Source: Zygnema cylindricum (Eukaryota > Streptophyta > Zygnematophyceae > Zygnematales > Zygnemataceae). Taken from it: DNA of 64,000 nucleotides. Made by a program: the position numbers and the translations under genes. The notes beneath the pieces were generated by a model. It saw only the letters and a list, made by a program, of their open reading frames with translations, was not told where the DNA came from and searched no databases. The stretch's first letter is position 1, and the number at the start of each line of letters is the position of its first letter. The stretch spans positions 124,001 to 188,000 of the forward strand of contig JBBHKE010003158.1 of NCBI GenBank assembly GCA_037447655.1, in the 5' to 3' direction. Shown here piece after piece: positions 40,618-54,780 of this stretch.

Positions 40618-43600
40618 AGTTTGTGTAATTTAGGTAACAATTCTTTTATTGTTAATTGCTTGTGTAATGTAGGTAACAATTCATATAATCGCTAATAGTT
40701 TGTGTAATTTAGGTAACAATTCTTGTTATCGCTAATAGTTTGAGTAAGTTCGGTAACCATTCTGGTAAGCGCTAACAGTTTGTGTAAGTTAGGTAACAAT
40801 TCTTGTTACCGCTAACAATTTGTGTAATTTAGGTAACAAATTTTGCTATCTCTAACAGTTTGTGTAATTTCGGTAACAATTCTAGTTATCGCTAACAATT
40901 TGTGAAAGTTAGGTAACCATTCTTGTTAGCGCTAAAAGTTTGTGTAAGCTAGATAACAATTCCTGTTATCGCTAACATTTTGCATAATTTAAGTAACAAC
41001 TCCTCTTAGAGTAAACAGTTTGTGTAATTTAGGTATCAATTCTTGTTATCGCAACCTGTTTGTGTAATTTAGGTTAAAATTCTTGTTATCGCTAACTGTT
41101 TGTGTAATTTAGGTAACAATTCTTGTTATCGCTAACAGTTTGTGTAAGTTAGATAACCATTATTGTTAGCGCTAATAGTTTGCGTAAGTTAGGTAACAAT
41201 TCCGCTTAACGCAAATTGTTTGTGTAATTTAGACAACAATTCTTGCTATCGCTAAAACTTTGTGTTATTTAGGTAACAATTGTTGTTATCGCTAACAGTT
41301 TGTGTAATTTCGGTAACCATTCCTGCTAGCGTAAACAGTTTGTGTAATTTAGATAACAATTCCTGTTTTCGCTAACTGTTTGTGTAAGTTAGGTAACAAT
41401 TCTTGTTATCACTAGAAATTTGTGTAAATTAGATAACAATTCTTGTTAGCTCTAATAGTTTGTGTAAGTTAGGTAACAATTCTTGTTATCGTTTACAGTT
41501 TGCGTAAGTTTGGTAACAATTCCTCTTAGCAGATACAGTTTGTTTAATTTAGATAACAATTCCTGTTATCGCGAACTGTTTGTGTAATTTAGGTAACAAT
41601 TCTTTTTATCGCTATCATTTGTGTAATTGCGGTAACAATTCTTGTTATCGCTAACAGTTTGTGTAATTTCGGTAACAATTCTTGTTATCGCTAACAGTTT
41701 GTGTAATTTAGGTAACAATTCTTGTTATCGCTAACAGTTTGTGTAATTTTGGTAACAATTCCTGCTAGCGTAAACAGTTTGTGTTATTAAGATAGCAATT
41801 CCTGTTATTGCTAACTGTTTGTGTAAATTATGTAACAATTCTTGTAATCGCTAACAGTTTGTGTAAGTTAGGTAACCATTATTGTTAGCGCTAAGAGTTT
41901 GTGTACTTTAGGTAACAATTCTTGTTATTGCTAACTGTTTGTGTAATTTAGGTAACAATTCCTGTTATCGCTAACAGTTTTTGTAATTTAGGTATCAATT
42001 CTTGTTATCGCTAACTGGTTCTGTATTTTAGGTAACCATTCTTGTTAGCGCTAACAGTTTGTGTAAGCTAGATAGCATTTCCTGTTATCGCTAAAAGTTT
42101 TTGTAAGTTAGGTAACAATACTTGTTATCGCTAACAGTTTGTATAAGATAATAATTCCTGTTAGCGCAAACAATTTGTGTAAATTAGATAACGATTCCTG
42201 TTAGTTCTAAAAGTTTGTGTAAGTTATGTAACAATACTTGTGTAAGTTAGTAACAATACTTGTTATCGCTAACAGTTTGTTTAAGTTAGGTAACCATTAT
42301 TGTTAGCGCTAACAATTTTTGTTCTTTAGGTAACAATTCCTGTTATGGCTAACTGTTTGTGTAATTTAGGTAACAACTCCTCTTAGAGCAAACAATTTGT
42401 GTAATTTAGGAATCAATTCTTGTTATCGCTAACAGTTTGTGTAAGTTAGGTAACCATTCTTGTTAGCGCTAATAGTTTGTGTAAGCAGGATAACAATTCC
42501 TCTTATTGCTTACAGTTTGCGTAAGTTAGGTAACAATTCCTCTTAGCGCAAACAACTTGTGTAATTTGGATAACAATTCCTGTTATCGCTAACTGTTTAT
42601 GTAATTTAGGTAACAATTTTTGTTATCCCTAGAAATTTGTGTAAATTAGATAACAAATCCTGTGAGCTCTAACAGTTTATGTAAGTTAGGTAACAATTCC
42701 TATTATCGCTAACAGTTTCTATAAGTTATTTAACCATTATTGTTAGCGCTAATTGTTTGTGTACTTTTGGTAACAATTCTTGTTATTGCTAACTCTTTCT
42801 ATAATTTAGGTAACAATTCCTGTTATTGCTGACAGTTTCTGTAATTTAAGTATCAATTCTTGTTATCGCTAATTGTTTGTGTAATTTAGATAACAATTCT
42901 TGTTATCGCTAACTGTTTGTGTAATTTCCGTGACAATTCTTGTTATTGCAAACAGTTTCTGTAATTTAAGTATCAATTCTTGTTATTGCTAACTGTTTGT
43001 GTAATATAGGTTACAATTCTTGTTATCACTAACTGTTTGTGTAATTTAGGTAACAATTCTTGTTATCGTTAACTCTTTGTGTAATTTAGGTAACAATTCT
43101 TGTAATCGCTAACTGTTTAAGTAATTTAGGTATCAATTCTTTTTATTGCTAACAGTATGTGCAATTTCGGTAACAATTCTTGTTATCGGTAACAGTTTGT
43201 GTAATTTCGGTAACAATTCGGGTTATCGCTAATAGTTTGTGAAATTTAGGTAACAATTCCTCATAGCGCAAACTGTTTGTGTAATTTAGATAACAATTTC
43301 TATTATCGCTAACTGTTTGTGTTATTTCGGTTACAATTCTTGTTATCGCTGACAGTTTGTGTAATTTGGTAACCATTCTTGTTATCGCTAACTGTTTAAT
43401 TAATTTAGGTAACAATTCTTTTTATTGCTAATAGTATGTGCAATTTCGGTAACAATTCTTGTTATCGGTAACAGTTTGTGTAATTTCGGTAACAATTCGG
43501 GTTATTGCTAATAGTTTGTGAAATTTAAGTAACAATTCCTCTTAGCGCAAACTGTTTGTGTAATTTAGATAACAATTTCTAATATCGCTAACTGTTTGTG

Positions 43601-46600
43601 TTATTTCGGTTACAATTCTTGTTATCGCTGACAGTTTGTGTAATTTGGTAACCATTCTTGTTATCGCTAACTGTTTGTGTAATTTAGGTAACAATTCTTG
43701 TAATCGCTAACTGTTTGTGTAAATTAGGTAACAATTCATGTTACCTAATTTACCTTGTGCAAATTCAGTAATAATTCTTGTTATCGCTAACAGTTTGTGC
43801 AATTTCAGTAACAATTCTTGTTATCGCTAACAGTTTGTGCAATTTAGGTAAGAATTATTGTTATCGCTAACACTCTGTGTAATTTTGGTAACTATTCCTA
43901 TTATCGCTAACAGTTTGTGTAATTTGGGTAACAATTCTTGTTATCGCTAATTGTTTGTGTAATTTAGGTAACAATTCCTATTATCGCTAACTGTTTGTGT
44001 AATTTAGATAACAATTCTTGTTATTGGTAACAGTTTCTGTAAGTCAGATATCCATTTCTATTAGCGCTAACAGTGTGTGTAATTAGATAACAATTTTTGT
44101 TATCGCTATTAGTTTGTGTTAGTTAGGTAACAATTTATGTTAGCGCAAACAATTTGTGTAATTTAGATAACAATACCTGTTATCGCTAACTGGTTGTGTA
44201 ATTTAGGTAACAATTTGTGTTAGCGCTAATAGTTTGTGTAAGTTTGGTAACAATTCTTGTTATCGCTAACAGTTTGTGTAAGTTTGGTAACCATTGTTGT
44301 TAGCGCTAACACTTTGTGTAAGTTAGGTAATAATTCCTGTTATTGCTAACAGTTTGTGTAATTTAGGTTACCATTGTTGTTAGCTCTAACAGTTTGTGTA
44401 AGTTAGATAACAATTTTGTAAGCGCTAACTGTTTCTGTAATTTAGGTAACAATTCTTGTTATCGCTGACTGTTTGTGTAATTTAGGTAACATTTCTTTTT
44501 ATCGCTAATTGTTTAATTGAGTTAGGTAACAATTTCTGTTTGAGCTAAGAGTTTGTGTAAGTTAGGTAACCATTCTTGTTAGCGCTAATAGTTTGTGTAA
44601 TTTAGGTAACAAATCTTGTTATCGCTAACAGTTTGTGTAAGTTAGGTAACAATTCCTGTTAGAGCTAACAGTTTGTGTAAGTTAGGTAACAATTCCTGTT
44701 TAGTGCTAACCGTTTATGTAATTTAGATAACAATTCTTGTTATCTCTAACAGTTTGTGTAATTTTGGTAACAATTCTTGTTATTGCTAACTGTTTGTGTA
44801 ATTTTGGTAACAATTCTTGTTATTGCTAACTGTTTGTGTAATTTAGGTAATAATTCTTGTTATCGCTAACAGTTTGTATAATTTAGTTAACAAATCTTGT
44901 TATCGCTAACTTTTTGTGTAATTTAGGTAACAATTCATGTTATCGCTAAGAGTTTGTGTAAGTTAGGTAACCATTCTTGTTAGCGCTAACAGTTTGTGTA
45001 AGTTAGACAACAATTCTTGTTATCGCTAATAGTTGTGTAATTTAGGTTACCACTCTGTTAGCTCTAATAGTTTGTGTAAGTTAGGTAACTATTCTTGTTA
45101 GCGCAAATAAATTGTGAAATTTAGGTAAGAATTATTGTTATCTCTAAGAGTTTGTGTAAGTTAGGTAACAATTCTTTTTAGAGCTAATAGTTTGTGTAAG
45201 TTAGGTAACAATTCTTGTTTGCGCTAAGCGTTTATGTAATTTAGATAACAATTCTTGTTATCTCTAACAGTTTGTGTAAGTTAGATAACAATTCCTGTTA
45301 GTGCTAACTGTTTGTGTAATTTAGGTAATAATTCTTGTTTTCTTTGACATTTTTTGTAATTTAGGTAACAATTCATGTTTGCGGTAACAGTTTGTATAAT
45401 TTAGATTACAATTCTGTTATTGCTAACAGTTTGTGTAAGTTAGATAACTATTCATGTTAGCGCTAACAGTTTGTGTAATTTAAATTACAATTTTGTTATC
45501 GATAACTGTTTGTGTAATTTAGATAACAATTTTTGTTATCGCTGACTGTTTGTGTAATTTAGGTAATAATTGTTGTTATTGCTAACTGATTGTGTAATTT
45601 AGGTAACAATTGATGTTATCGCTAATTGTTTCTGTAATATAGATAACAATTTTTTTTATGGCTAACAGTTTGTGTAAGTTAGGTAACAATTCCTGTTATC
45701 GCTGACAATTTGTGAAAGTTAGGTTACCATTCTTGTTAGCTCTTGCAATTTGTGTAAGTTAGATAACAATTCGTGTGAGCGCTAATTGTTTGTGTAATTT
45801 AGGTAACAATTATTGTTATCGCTAACAGTTTGTGTAAGTTAGATAACAATTCATGTTAGCGCTAACAGTTTGTGTATTTTAGGTAACCATTTTTGTTAGC
45901 TCTAACAGTGTGTGTAAGTTAGTTAACAATTCCTGTTATCGCTAACAGTTTGTGTAATTTAGGTAACAATTCTTGTTATCGCTAACACTTTGTGTAAGTT
46001 TGGTAACCATTCTTGTTAGCGCTAACAGTTTGTGTAAGTTAGGTAATAATTCTTGTTATCGCTAACAGTTTGTATAATTTAGGTAACAATTCTTGCTATG
46101 GCTTACAGTGTGTTTAATTTAGGTAATAATTCCTGTTATCGCTAACAGTTTGTGTAAGTTAGGTAACCATTCTTGATAGCGCTAGCAGTTTGTGAAAGTT
46201 AGACAACAATTATTGTTATCGCTAACAGTTATGTAAGTTTGGTATCCATTCTTGTTAGCTCTAAGAGTTTGTGTAAGTTAGGTAATACTTCCTGTTATCG
46301 CTAACTGTTTGTGTAATTTAGGTATCAATTCTTGTTATCGCTAACAGTTTGTGTAAGTTAGGTAACCATTCTTGTTAGGGCTAATAGTTTGTATTATTTA
46401 GGCAACAATTCTTGTTATCGCTAACTGTTTGTGTAAGTAAGGTAACAATTCCTGCTATCGCTAACAGTTTGTGGAAGTTAGATAACAATTCCTGTTAGCG
46501 GTAAAAGTTTGTGTAATTTAGGCAACAATCATTGCTAGCCCTAACTGTTTGTGTAATTTATGTAACAATTCTTGTTATCGCTAACATTTTTTGTAATTTA

Positions 46601-49600
46601 GGTAACAATTCCTGTTTTCGCTAACCGTTTGTGTAAGTTAGATAACAATTCATGTTAGCGCTAACAATTTTCGTAATTTAGATTAAAATTCTGTTATCGC
46701 TTATAGTTTGTGTAATTTAGGTAACAATTCTTGTTATCGCTAACTGTTTGTGATATTTAGGTAACAATTGTTGTTATCGCTAACTGATTGTGTAATTTAG
46801 GTAACAATTGTTGTTATCGCCAATTTTTTTTGTAATTTAGGTTACAATTTCTGTTTTCGCTAACAGTTTGTGTAAGTTATATAACCATTTTTGTTAGATC
46901 TTACAGTTTGTGTAAGTTAGATAAGAATTCTTATGAGCGCTAACTGTTGTGTAATTAAGGTAACAATTCCTATTATCGCTAACTGTTTGTGTAAGTTAGA
47001 CAACAATTCTTGTTATCGCTAACAGTTTGTGTAAGTTAGATATCAATTCCTATTAGCGCTAACAATGTGTGTAATTAGATAACAATTTTTGTTATCGCTA
47101 ACAGTTTCTGTAAGTTAGGTAACAATTCATGTTAACGCAAAAAAATTGTGTAATTTAGATAACAATACCTGTTATCGCTAACTACTTGTGAAATTTAGGA
47201 AACAATTCCAGTTAGCGCTAACTGTTTGTGTAATTTAGGTAATAATTTTTGTTATCGCTAACATTTTTTGTAATATAGGTAACAATTCTTGTTTTCGCTA
47301 ACAGTTTGTGTAAGTTGGATAACAATCCATGTTAGCGCTAATAGTTTGTGTAATTTAGATTACAATTCTTTTATCGCTAACTATTTGTGTAATTTAGGTA
47401 ACAATTCTTGTTATCGCTAACTGTTTGTATAATTTAGGTAACAATTGTTGTTATCGCTGATTGTTTGTGTAAGTTAGGTAACAATTCCTCTTATCGCTAA
47501 CTGAATGTGTAAGTTAGGTAACAATTCTTGTTATTGTTTACAGTTTGTGTAAGTTAGGTAACCATGTTTGTTAGCTTTTACAGTTTGTGTAAGTTAGATA
47601 ACAATTCCTGTTTGCGATTACTGTTTGTGTAATTAAGGTAACAATTCTTGTTAATGCTAACAGTTTGTGTAATTTAGGTAAAAATTTCTGTTATTGCTAA
47701 CTGTTTGTTTAATTTAGGTAACAATTCTTGTTATCGCTATTTGTTTGTGTAATTTAGGTAACAATTCCTATTATCGCTAACTGTTTGTGTAATTTAGATA
47801 ACAATTCTTGTTATTGGTAACAGTTTCTGTAAGCTAGATATCAATTCCTATTAGCGCTAACAGTGTGTGTAATTTAGATAACAATACCTGTTATCACTAA
47901 CTGGTTGTGTTATTTAGATAACAATTCTTGTTATCGCTAACACTTTATGTAAGCTAGGTAACAATTTCTGTTAGCGCTAACTAATTGTGTAAGTTAGGTA
48001 ACAATTCCTGTTATCGCTAACAGTTTTTGTAAGTTTGGTAACAATTCTTGTTTGCGCTAACACTTTGTGTAAGTTAGGTAATAATTCCTGTTATCGCTAA
48101 CAGTGTGTGTTATTTAGATTACCATTGTTGTTAGCTCTAACAGTTTGTGTAAGTTAGATAACAATTTTGTAAGCGCTAACTGTTTGTGTAATTTAGGTAA
48201 CAATTCTTGTTCTCGCTAACTGTTTGTGTAATTTAGGTAACAATTCTTTTTATCGCTAATAGTTTGTTTGAGTTAGGTAACAATTTCTGTTAGAGCTAAG
48301 AGTTTGTGTAAGTTAGGTAACCATTCTTGTTAGCGCTAATAGTTTGTGTAATTTAGGTAACAAATCTTGTTTTCGCTAACAGTTTGTGTAAGTTAGGTAA
48401 CAATTCCTGTTAGAGCTAACAGTTTGTGTAAGTTAGGTCACAATTCGTGTTAGCGCTAACCGTTTATGTAATTTAGATAACAATTCTTGTTATCTCTAAC
48501 AGTTTGTGTAATTTTGGTAACAATTCTTGTTATTGCTAACTGTTTGTGTAATTTAGGTAACAATAGCGCTAACAGTTTGTGTAATTTAGGAAATAATTCT
48601 TCTAATCGCTAACAGTTTGTATAATTTAGGTAACAATTCTTGTTATCGCTAACTTTTTGTGTAATTTAGGTAACAATTCATGTTATCGCTAAGAGTTTGT
48701 GTAAGTTAGGTAACCATTCTTGTTAGCGCTAACTTTTTGTGTAATTTAGATAACAATTCTTATTATTGCTAATAGTTTGTGTAAGTTAGATATCAATTCC
48801 TCTTAGCGGTAACAATGTGTGTAAATAGATAACAATTTTTGTTATCGCTACTTGTTTCTGTAAGTTAGGTAACAATTCATGTTAACGCAAAAAATTTGTG
48901 TAGTTTAGATAACAATACCTTTTATCGCTAACTGTTTGTGTAATTTAGGTAACTTTTTTGTTATCGCTAACATTTTTTGTAATATAGGTAACAATTCTTG
49001 TTTTCGCTAACAGTTTGTGTAAGTTGGATAACAATCCATGTTAGCGCTAATAGTTTGTGTAATTTAGATTACAATTCTTTTATCGCTAACTATTTGTGTA
49101 ATTTAGGTAACAATTCTTGTTATCGCTAACTGTTTGTATAATTTAGGTAACAATTGTTGTTATCGCTGATTGTTTGTGTAAGTTAGGTAACAATTCCTCT
49201 TATCGCTAACAATTTGTGTAAGTTAGGTAACAATTCTTGTTATTGTTTACAGTTTGTGTAAGTTAGGTAACCATGTTTGTTAGCTTTTACAGTTTGTGTA
49301 AGTTAGATAACAATTCCTGTTTGCGATTACTGTTTGTGTAATTAAGGTAACAATTCTTGTTAATGCTAACAGTTTGTGTAATTTAGGTAAAAATTTCTGT
49401 TATTGCTAACTGTTTGTTTAATTTAGGTAACAATTCTTGTTATCGCTATTTGTTTGTGTAATTTAGGTAACAATTCTTTTTATGGCTAACTGTTTGTGTA
49501 ATTTAGATAACAATTCTTGTTATTGGTAACAGTTTCTGTAAGCTAGATATCAATTCCTATTAGCGCTAACAGTGTGTGTAATTTAGATAACAATACCTGT

Positions 49601-52600
49601 TATCACTAACTGGTTGTGTTATTTAGGTAGTAATTCCTGTTTTCGCTAACAGTTTGTATCAGTTAGATAACAATTCATGTTAGCGCTAACAGTTTGTGTA
49701 ATTTAGATTACAATTCCGTTATCGCTAACAATTTGTGTAATTTAGATAACAATTCTTGTTATCGCCAACTATTTGTGTAATTTAGGTAACAATTCTTGTT
49801 ATCACTAACTGTTTGTGTAGTTTAGGTAACAATTGTTGTTATCGCTAACTGAATGTGAAATTTAGGTAACAATTGTTGTTATCGCTAATTGTTTGTGTAG
49901 TTTAGATTACAATTTATGTTATCGCTAACACTTTGTGTAAGTTAGGTAACAATTCTTGTTATTGTTTACAGTTTGTGTAAGTTAGGTAACCATGTTTGTT
50001 AGTTTTTATAGTTTGTGTAAGTTAGAAAACAATTCCTGTTTGCGCTTAGTGTTTGTGTAATTTAGGTAACAATTCTTGTTATCGCTAACTGTTTGTGTAA
50101 TCTTGTCATTGCTAACAAATTGTGTAATCCTATTAGCGCTAAAAGTTTGTGTAAGATAGGTATTATTCCTCTTATCGTTAACAGTTTGTGTAAATTTTGT
50201 AACCGTGCTTGTTAGCGCTAACAGTTTGTGTAAGTAAGATAACAATTCCTGTTATCGCTAACTGTTTGTGTAATTTAGGTAACAATTCTTGTTATCGCTA
50301 ACAGTTTGTGTAATTTAGGTTACAATTCCTATTATCGCTAACTGTTTGTGTAATTAAGATAACAATTCTTGTTATTGGTAACAGTTTCTGTAAGCTAGAT
50401 ATCAATTCCTATTAGCGCTAACAATGTGTGTAATTAGACAAGAATTTTTGTTATCGCTAACAGTTTGTGTTCGTTAGGTAACAATTCATATTAGAGCAAA
50501 CAATATGTGTAATTTAGGTAACAATTCTTGTTATCGCTATTTGTTTGTGTAATTTAGGTAACAATTCTTGTTATTGGTAACAGTTTCTGAAAGCTAGATA
50601 TCAATTCCTATTAGCGCTAACAGTGTGTGTAATTTAGATAACAATACCTGTTATCACTAACTGGTTGTGTTATTTAGGTAACAATTCCTGTTAGTGCTAA
50701 AAGTTTGTGTAATTTAGATAACAATTCTTGTTATCGCTAACAGTTTATATAAGCTAGGTAACCATTCTTGTTACCGCTAATAGTTTGTGTAATTTAGGTA
50801 AGAATTCTTTTTATCGCTAACAATTTGTGTAATTTAGGTAACAATTTTTGTTATCGCTAACTGTTTGTGTGATTAAGGTAACAATTCTTGTCATCGCTAA
50901 CAGTTTGTGTAAGTTTGGTAACCATTCTTGTTAGTGCTAACAGTTTGTGTAAGTAAGATAACAATTCCTGTTATCGCTAACTGCTTGTGTAATTTAGGTA
51001 ACAATTCTTGTTATCGCTAACAGTTTGTGTAATTAGGTAATTATTCCTGTTATAGCTAACTGTTTGATTAATTTAGGTATCAATTCTTGTTATCGCTAGT
51101 TGTTTGTGTAATTAAGTTAACAATTCCTATTATCGCTAACTGTTTTGTAATTTAGATAACAATTCTTATTATTGCTAACAGTTTGTGTAAGTTAGATATC
51201 AATTCCTATTAGCGCTAACAATGTGTGTAATTAGATAACAATTTTTGTTATCGCTAACAGTTTCTATAATTTAGGTAACAATTCATGTTAACGCAAAAAA
51301 TTTGAGTAATTTATATAAAAATACTTGTTATCGCTAATTGCTTCTGTAATTTAGGAAGCAATTCTTGTTAGCGCTAACTGTATGTGTAATTTAGGTAACA
51401 ATTCTTGTTATCGCTAACATTTTTTGAAATATAGGTAACAATTCTTGTTTTCGCTAACAATTTTTGTAAGTTAGATAACAATTCATGTCAGCGCTAACAG
51501 TTTGTGTAATTTAGATAACAATTCTTGTTATCGCTAACTGTTTGTGTAATTTAGGTAATAATTCTTGTTATCGCTAACTGTTTGTGTAATTTAGGTAACA
51601 ATTGTTGTTATCGCTAATTGTTTGTGTAATTTAAATAACAATCTTTGTTATCGCTAACAGTTTGTGTAAGTTAGGTAACAATTCTTGTTATTGTTTTCAG
51701 TTTGTGTAAGTTAGGTAACCATGTTTATTAGCTTTTACAGTTTGTGTAAGTTAGATAACAATTCTTGTTTGAGCTTACTGTTTGTGTAATTTAGGTAACA
51801 ATTCCTGTTAGCGCTAACTGTTTGGCTAATTTAGGTAACAATTGTTGTTATCGCTAATTGTTTGTGTAATTTAGGTAACAATTTTGTTATCGCTAACAGT
51901 TTGTGTAATTTAGATAACAATTCCTGTTATCGCTAACTGTTTGTGTAATTTAGGTAACAATTGTTGTTATCCCTAACTGATTGTGTAATTTAGGTAACAA
52001 TTGTTGTTATCGCTAATTGTTTGTGTATTATAGATAATAATTCTTGATATCTCTAACAATTTGTGTAAGTTAGGTAACAATTCCTGTTATTGCTAAAAGT
52101 TTGTGTAAGTTAGGTAACCATTCTTGTTAGCTCTTACAGTTTGTGTAAGTTAGATAATAATTCCTTTTAGCGCTAATTGTTTGTGAAATTTGGGTAACAA
52201 TTATTGTTATCCCTAACTGATTGTGTAATTTAGGTAACAATTCTTGTTATCGCCAATTGTTTCTGTTATTTGGGTAACAATTATTGTTATCGCTAACTGT
52301 TTGTGTAAATTAGATAACAATTATTGTTATCCCTAAATGTTTGTGTAAATTAGATAACAATTCATGTTATTGCTAACAATTTGTGTAATTTAGTTATTAA
52401 TTGTTGTTTTTGCTAATTGTTTGTGTAATTTAGATAAAAATTCTTGTTTTCGCTAACAGTTTGTGTAAGTTAGGTAACCATTCTTGTTAGCGCTAACTGT
52501 TTGTTTAGTTTAGGTAACAATTCCTGTTATCGCTAACTGTTAGTGTAATTTCGGTAACAATTCTTGTTATCGCTAATTGTTTGTGTTATTTAGGTAGCAT

Positions 52601-52981
52601 TTACTGTTATCGCTAACTGTTTGTGTAAATTCGATCACAATTCCTATTATTGCTAACAGTTTGTGTAATTTAGATATCAATCTTTGTTAGCGCTAAATTT
52701 TTGTGTAATTTAGGTAACAAATCTTATTATCGCTAACTGTATTTGTAAATTAGATAACAATTCGTGTTATGGCTAACTGTTTTTGTAATTTAGATAACAT
52801 TTATTGTTAGGGCTAACGGTTTGTGTAATTTAGATAACAATTCCTGTTATCGCTAACTGTTTGTGTAAGTTAGGTAACAATTCCTGTTATCGCAAACAAG
52901 TTTGTGTTATTTGATTAACAATTCTTGTTAGCGCTAATTGTTTGTGTAATTTAGATATGAATTCTTGTTATCGCTAATTGT
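40618..52981 (+). repeat. 40-bp satellite, second long forward array
   Basis: About 310 monomers with clear multimer duplications: 43149-43427 repeated at 43428 (279 bp), and about 47020-47900 repeated near 48780-49620 (offset about 1,709 bp). The consensus monomer is seen unaltered at 41697-41736. Two monomer classes tend to follow each other. No gene or RNA found in it. Confidence 0.93.
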
Positions 52982-53222
52982 TGTTGTTCTATAACCACCG
53001 GTGTAGGTGGAGGTGCAGCAGTAGTAGTAGAAGTAGACATGATACACTCTTTCTGTTAGCGCAAACAAGTTTGTGTTATTTGATGAACAATTCTTGTTAG
53101 CGCTAATTGTTTGTGTTATTTAGATATCAATTCTTGTTATCGCTATTTGTTGTTGTTCTACAACCACCGGTGTAGGTGGAGGTGCAGTAGTAGTAGTAGA
53201 AGTAGACATGATACACTCTCAG
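52885..53222. repeat. 169-bp tandem duplication mixing satellite and LTR C end
   Basis: Two copies, with GCAAACAAG at 52892 and 53061. Each copy contains three satellite monomers and the inner end of LTR C, including the minus-strand gag start (MSTSTTTAAPPP). The first copy stops after the gag start region; the second continues into the full LTR. Confidence 0.85.
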
Positions 53223-53924
53223 AAGCTATCAAAAATCATACCAAACAGATGTTTACAATTGCTCACCAAATCTTATACACGCATCCAAATTTCACAAAGC
53301 TCTATCAAAGTATAGAGCACCAAAAACAGTAACAACTCCCAAAGTTTCAGAACAAATGACCTGACAACTTTCAAAATATAATACTTAGAAGTTTCCCAAA
53401 AACTGTTTGCAGTTTTTCTACTTGGAAATCTGAATCCATCATGTGTTCTGAGTCCTAAGTCTTATACTAGTGTACCTCAGAGGTACGTTAAGCTACTAAG
53501 GAATACTAATATGTCAAGCTACCACTGAGCTACCATTATGCTACCACTGAGCTCCACTGAGGTACCACTGAGCTACAACTGAGTTCCCCGCTAAGTTGAG
53601 GTTCGTTGACTTGATTCATATTAGTCCCAACTGCGTTGATCTGTACCGAATGATATCGAAGGTAACATTGGCTGCGTTGTTTGAACGAATTATATCCAAA
53701 GTAACCGCAGCGTATTGTCTGTGTCGCAGTTTCGCTGCTGCGCTGCTCTGTCTATATAGCAGCTGCGCTGCTCTGTCTACAAAGCAACTGCGCTGCTGTG
53801 TCTGCATAGCAGTTGCGTTGTTGTGTACTGCACTTAAGTGATAACGTATGTCCTTACGTTACAAATTACTGTCTTTCTATCCTCCTACTAATTTGCTGAG
53901 ACTGGAAGCTTTCCAAAAACAACA
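53151..53924 (-). repeat. 3' LTR of element C (774 bp)
   Basis: Minus-strand start TGTTGTTTTTGG, end GTAGAACAACA. It contains a CTG-rich 25-bp tandem repeat (about 53725-53820) and an 11-bp repeat around AGCTACCACTG (53516-53600). It encodes a gag start like the 5' LTR. Confidence 0.87.
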
Positions 53925-53938
53925 CTCCCCTAAAGCTT
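53925..53938 (-). promoter_or_regulatory. Polypurine tract of element C
   Basis: Minus strand AAGCTTTAGGGGAG next to the LTR start TGTTGTTTTT. It resembles the family A tract AAGCTTAAGGGGAG. Confidence 0.8.
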
Positions 53939-54105
53939 TAGACTCACTATATCGACGCAGCTGCGATGACAAACTAGCGCAGCTTCGCAACATAACAATA
54001 TAGCAATAAACTGAAACTCTGAGACCTCCATAAGTCCTCAGAGTGGACAGCTTCCAAGAAGCCTCTAGGATAATCCTGACCCCTTTGTGTTTCAGCAAAA
54101 ATAAC

Positions 54106-54235
54106 TGCCACCCTGGCAAACAAAAACCCTGACCCCTTGCACCCCTGTGAAGGCAGGACTCCCTTGAGTTGATAGCAAAAAGAATCTCTGAATTTGCTCC
54201 CCTGAGCAGGAAGTTATGGAGGGTCAAAGTTGACC
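54106..54235 (-). other. Conserved hairpin string in LTR B
   Basis: H1 GGTCA/TGACC (54222-54235), H2 TGCTC/GAGCA (54195-54208), H3 a 4-bp ACTC/GAGT stem (54156-54170 region), H4 CCTT-CAC/GTG-AAGG with one bulge (about 54137-54155), H5 TGCCA/TGGCA (54106-54118). Confidence 0.6.
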
Positions 54236-54780
54236 TTTTGTACAGAAGCTCTCTGGGAGAGTGGGTCCTATCTTCTAATTTTTTCTAAGTCCTATCTCTC
54301 TCACAGACTCTATCTACTGATGTACGGACCAATCAGATTACAGTTCCGTACGCAAAAGTACAGCTGCCGGTGTACTTTATGTACGGACATTGTACGACAT
54401 GGCCTAAATGTCCACACGTGGAATATCCGGATTCGCTCCTCTAATCCTCGGAGATGCCGCGCTCCAATGTTACATTGCCACGTGTCATACGATGTGGCGC
54501 TGCCCACAAACCGCCGAATTCTCCTTCCGCGATCTCGGCGCAAGTTTAGGCCGTCCGATTAAACTCGTATTTGATCGTAGCCGTAATAAATACATGCGCG
54601 GTATTTGTTTCGCTTACGAAATCAATGCGCGGTATTGATTTCTTATCCATACCGCAATTCGTACTTTTACAATACCATATCTATGTATCCCGTTAACAGT
54701 TATAGTTAAATGATTTATCCTACGTGTACATGTTTAAATAAATATCGTACTATAAACTATGTAACAGTACCTCTAGACTT

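Noticed and set aside
43149-43415. Minus-strand ORF of 88 codons, repetitive Thr/Asn/Tyr protein
   Set aside because: It is a chance translation of 40-bp satellite monomers. The same holds for 50006-50245 and 61931-62155. No start context or conserved protein.
53596-53841. Cys/Ala/Leu-rich plus-strand ORF and the matching one at 60796-60990
   Set aside because: Translation of the CTG-rich tandem repeats in LTR C; copy number varies and no start or domain is supported.
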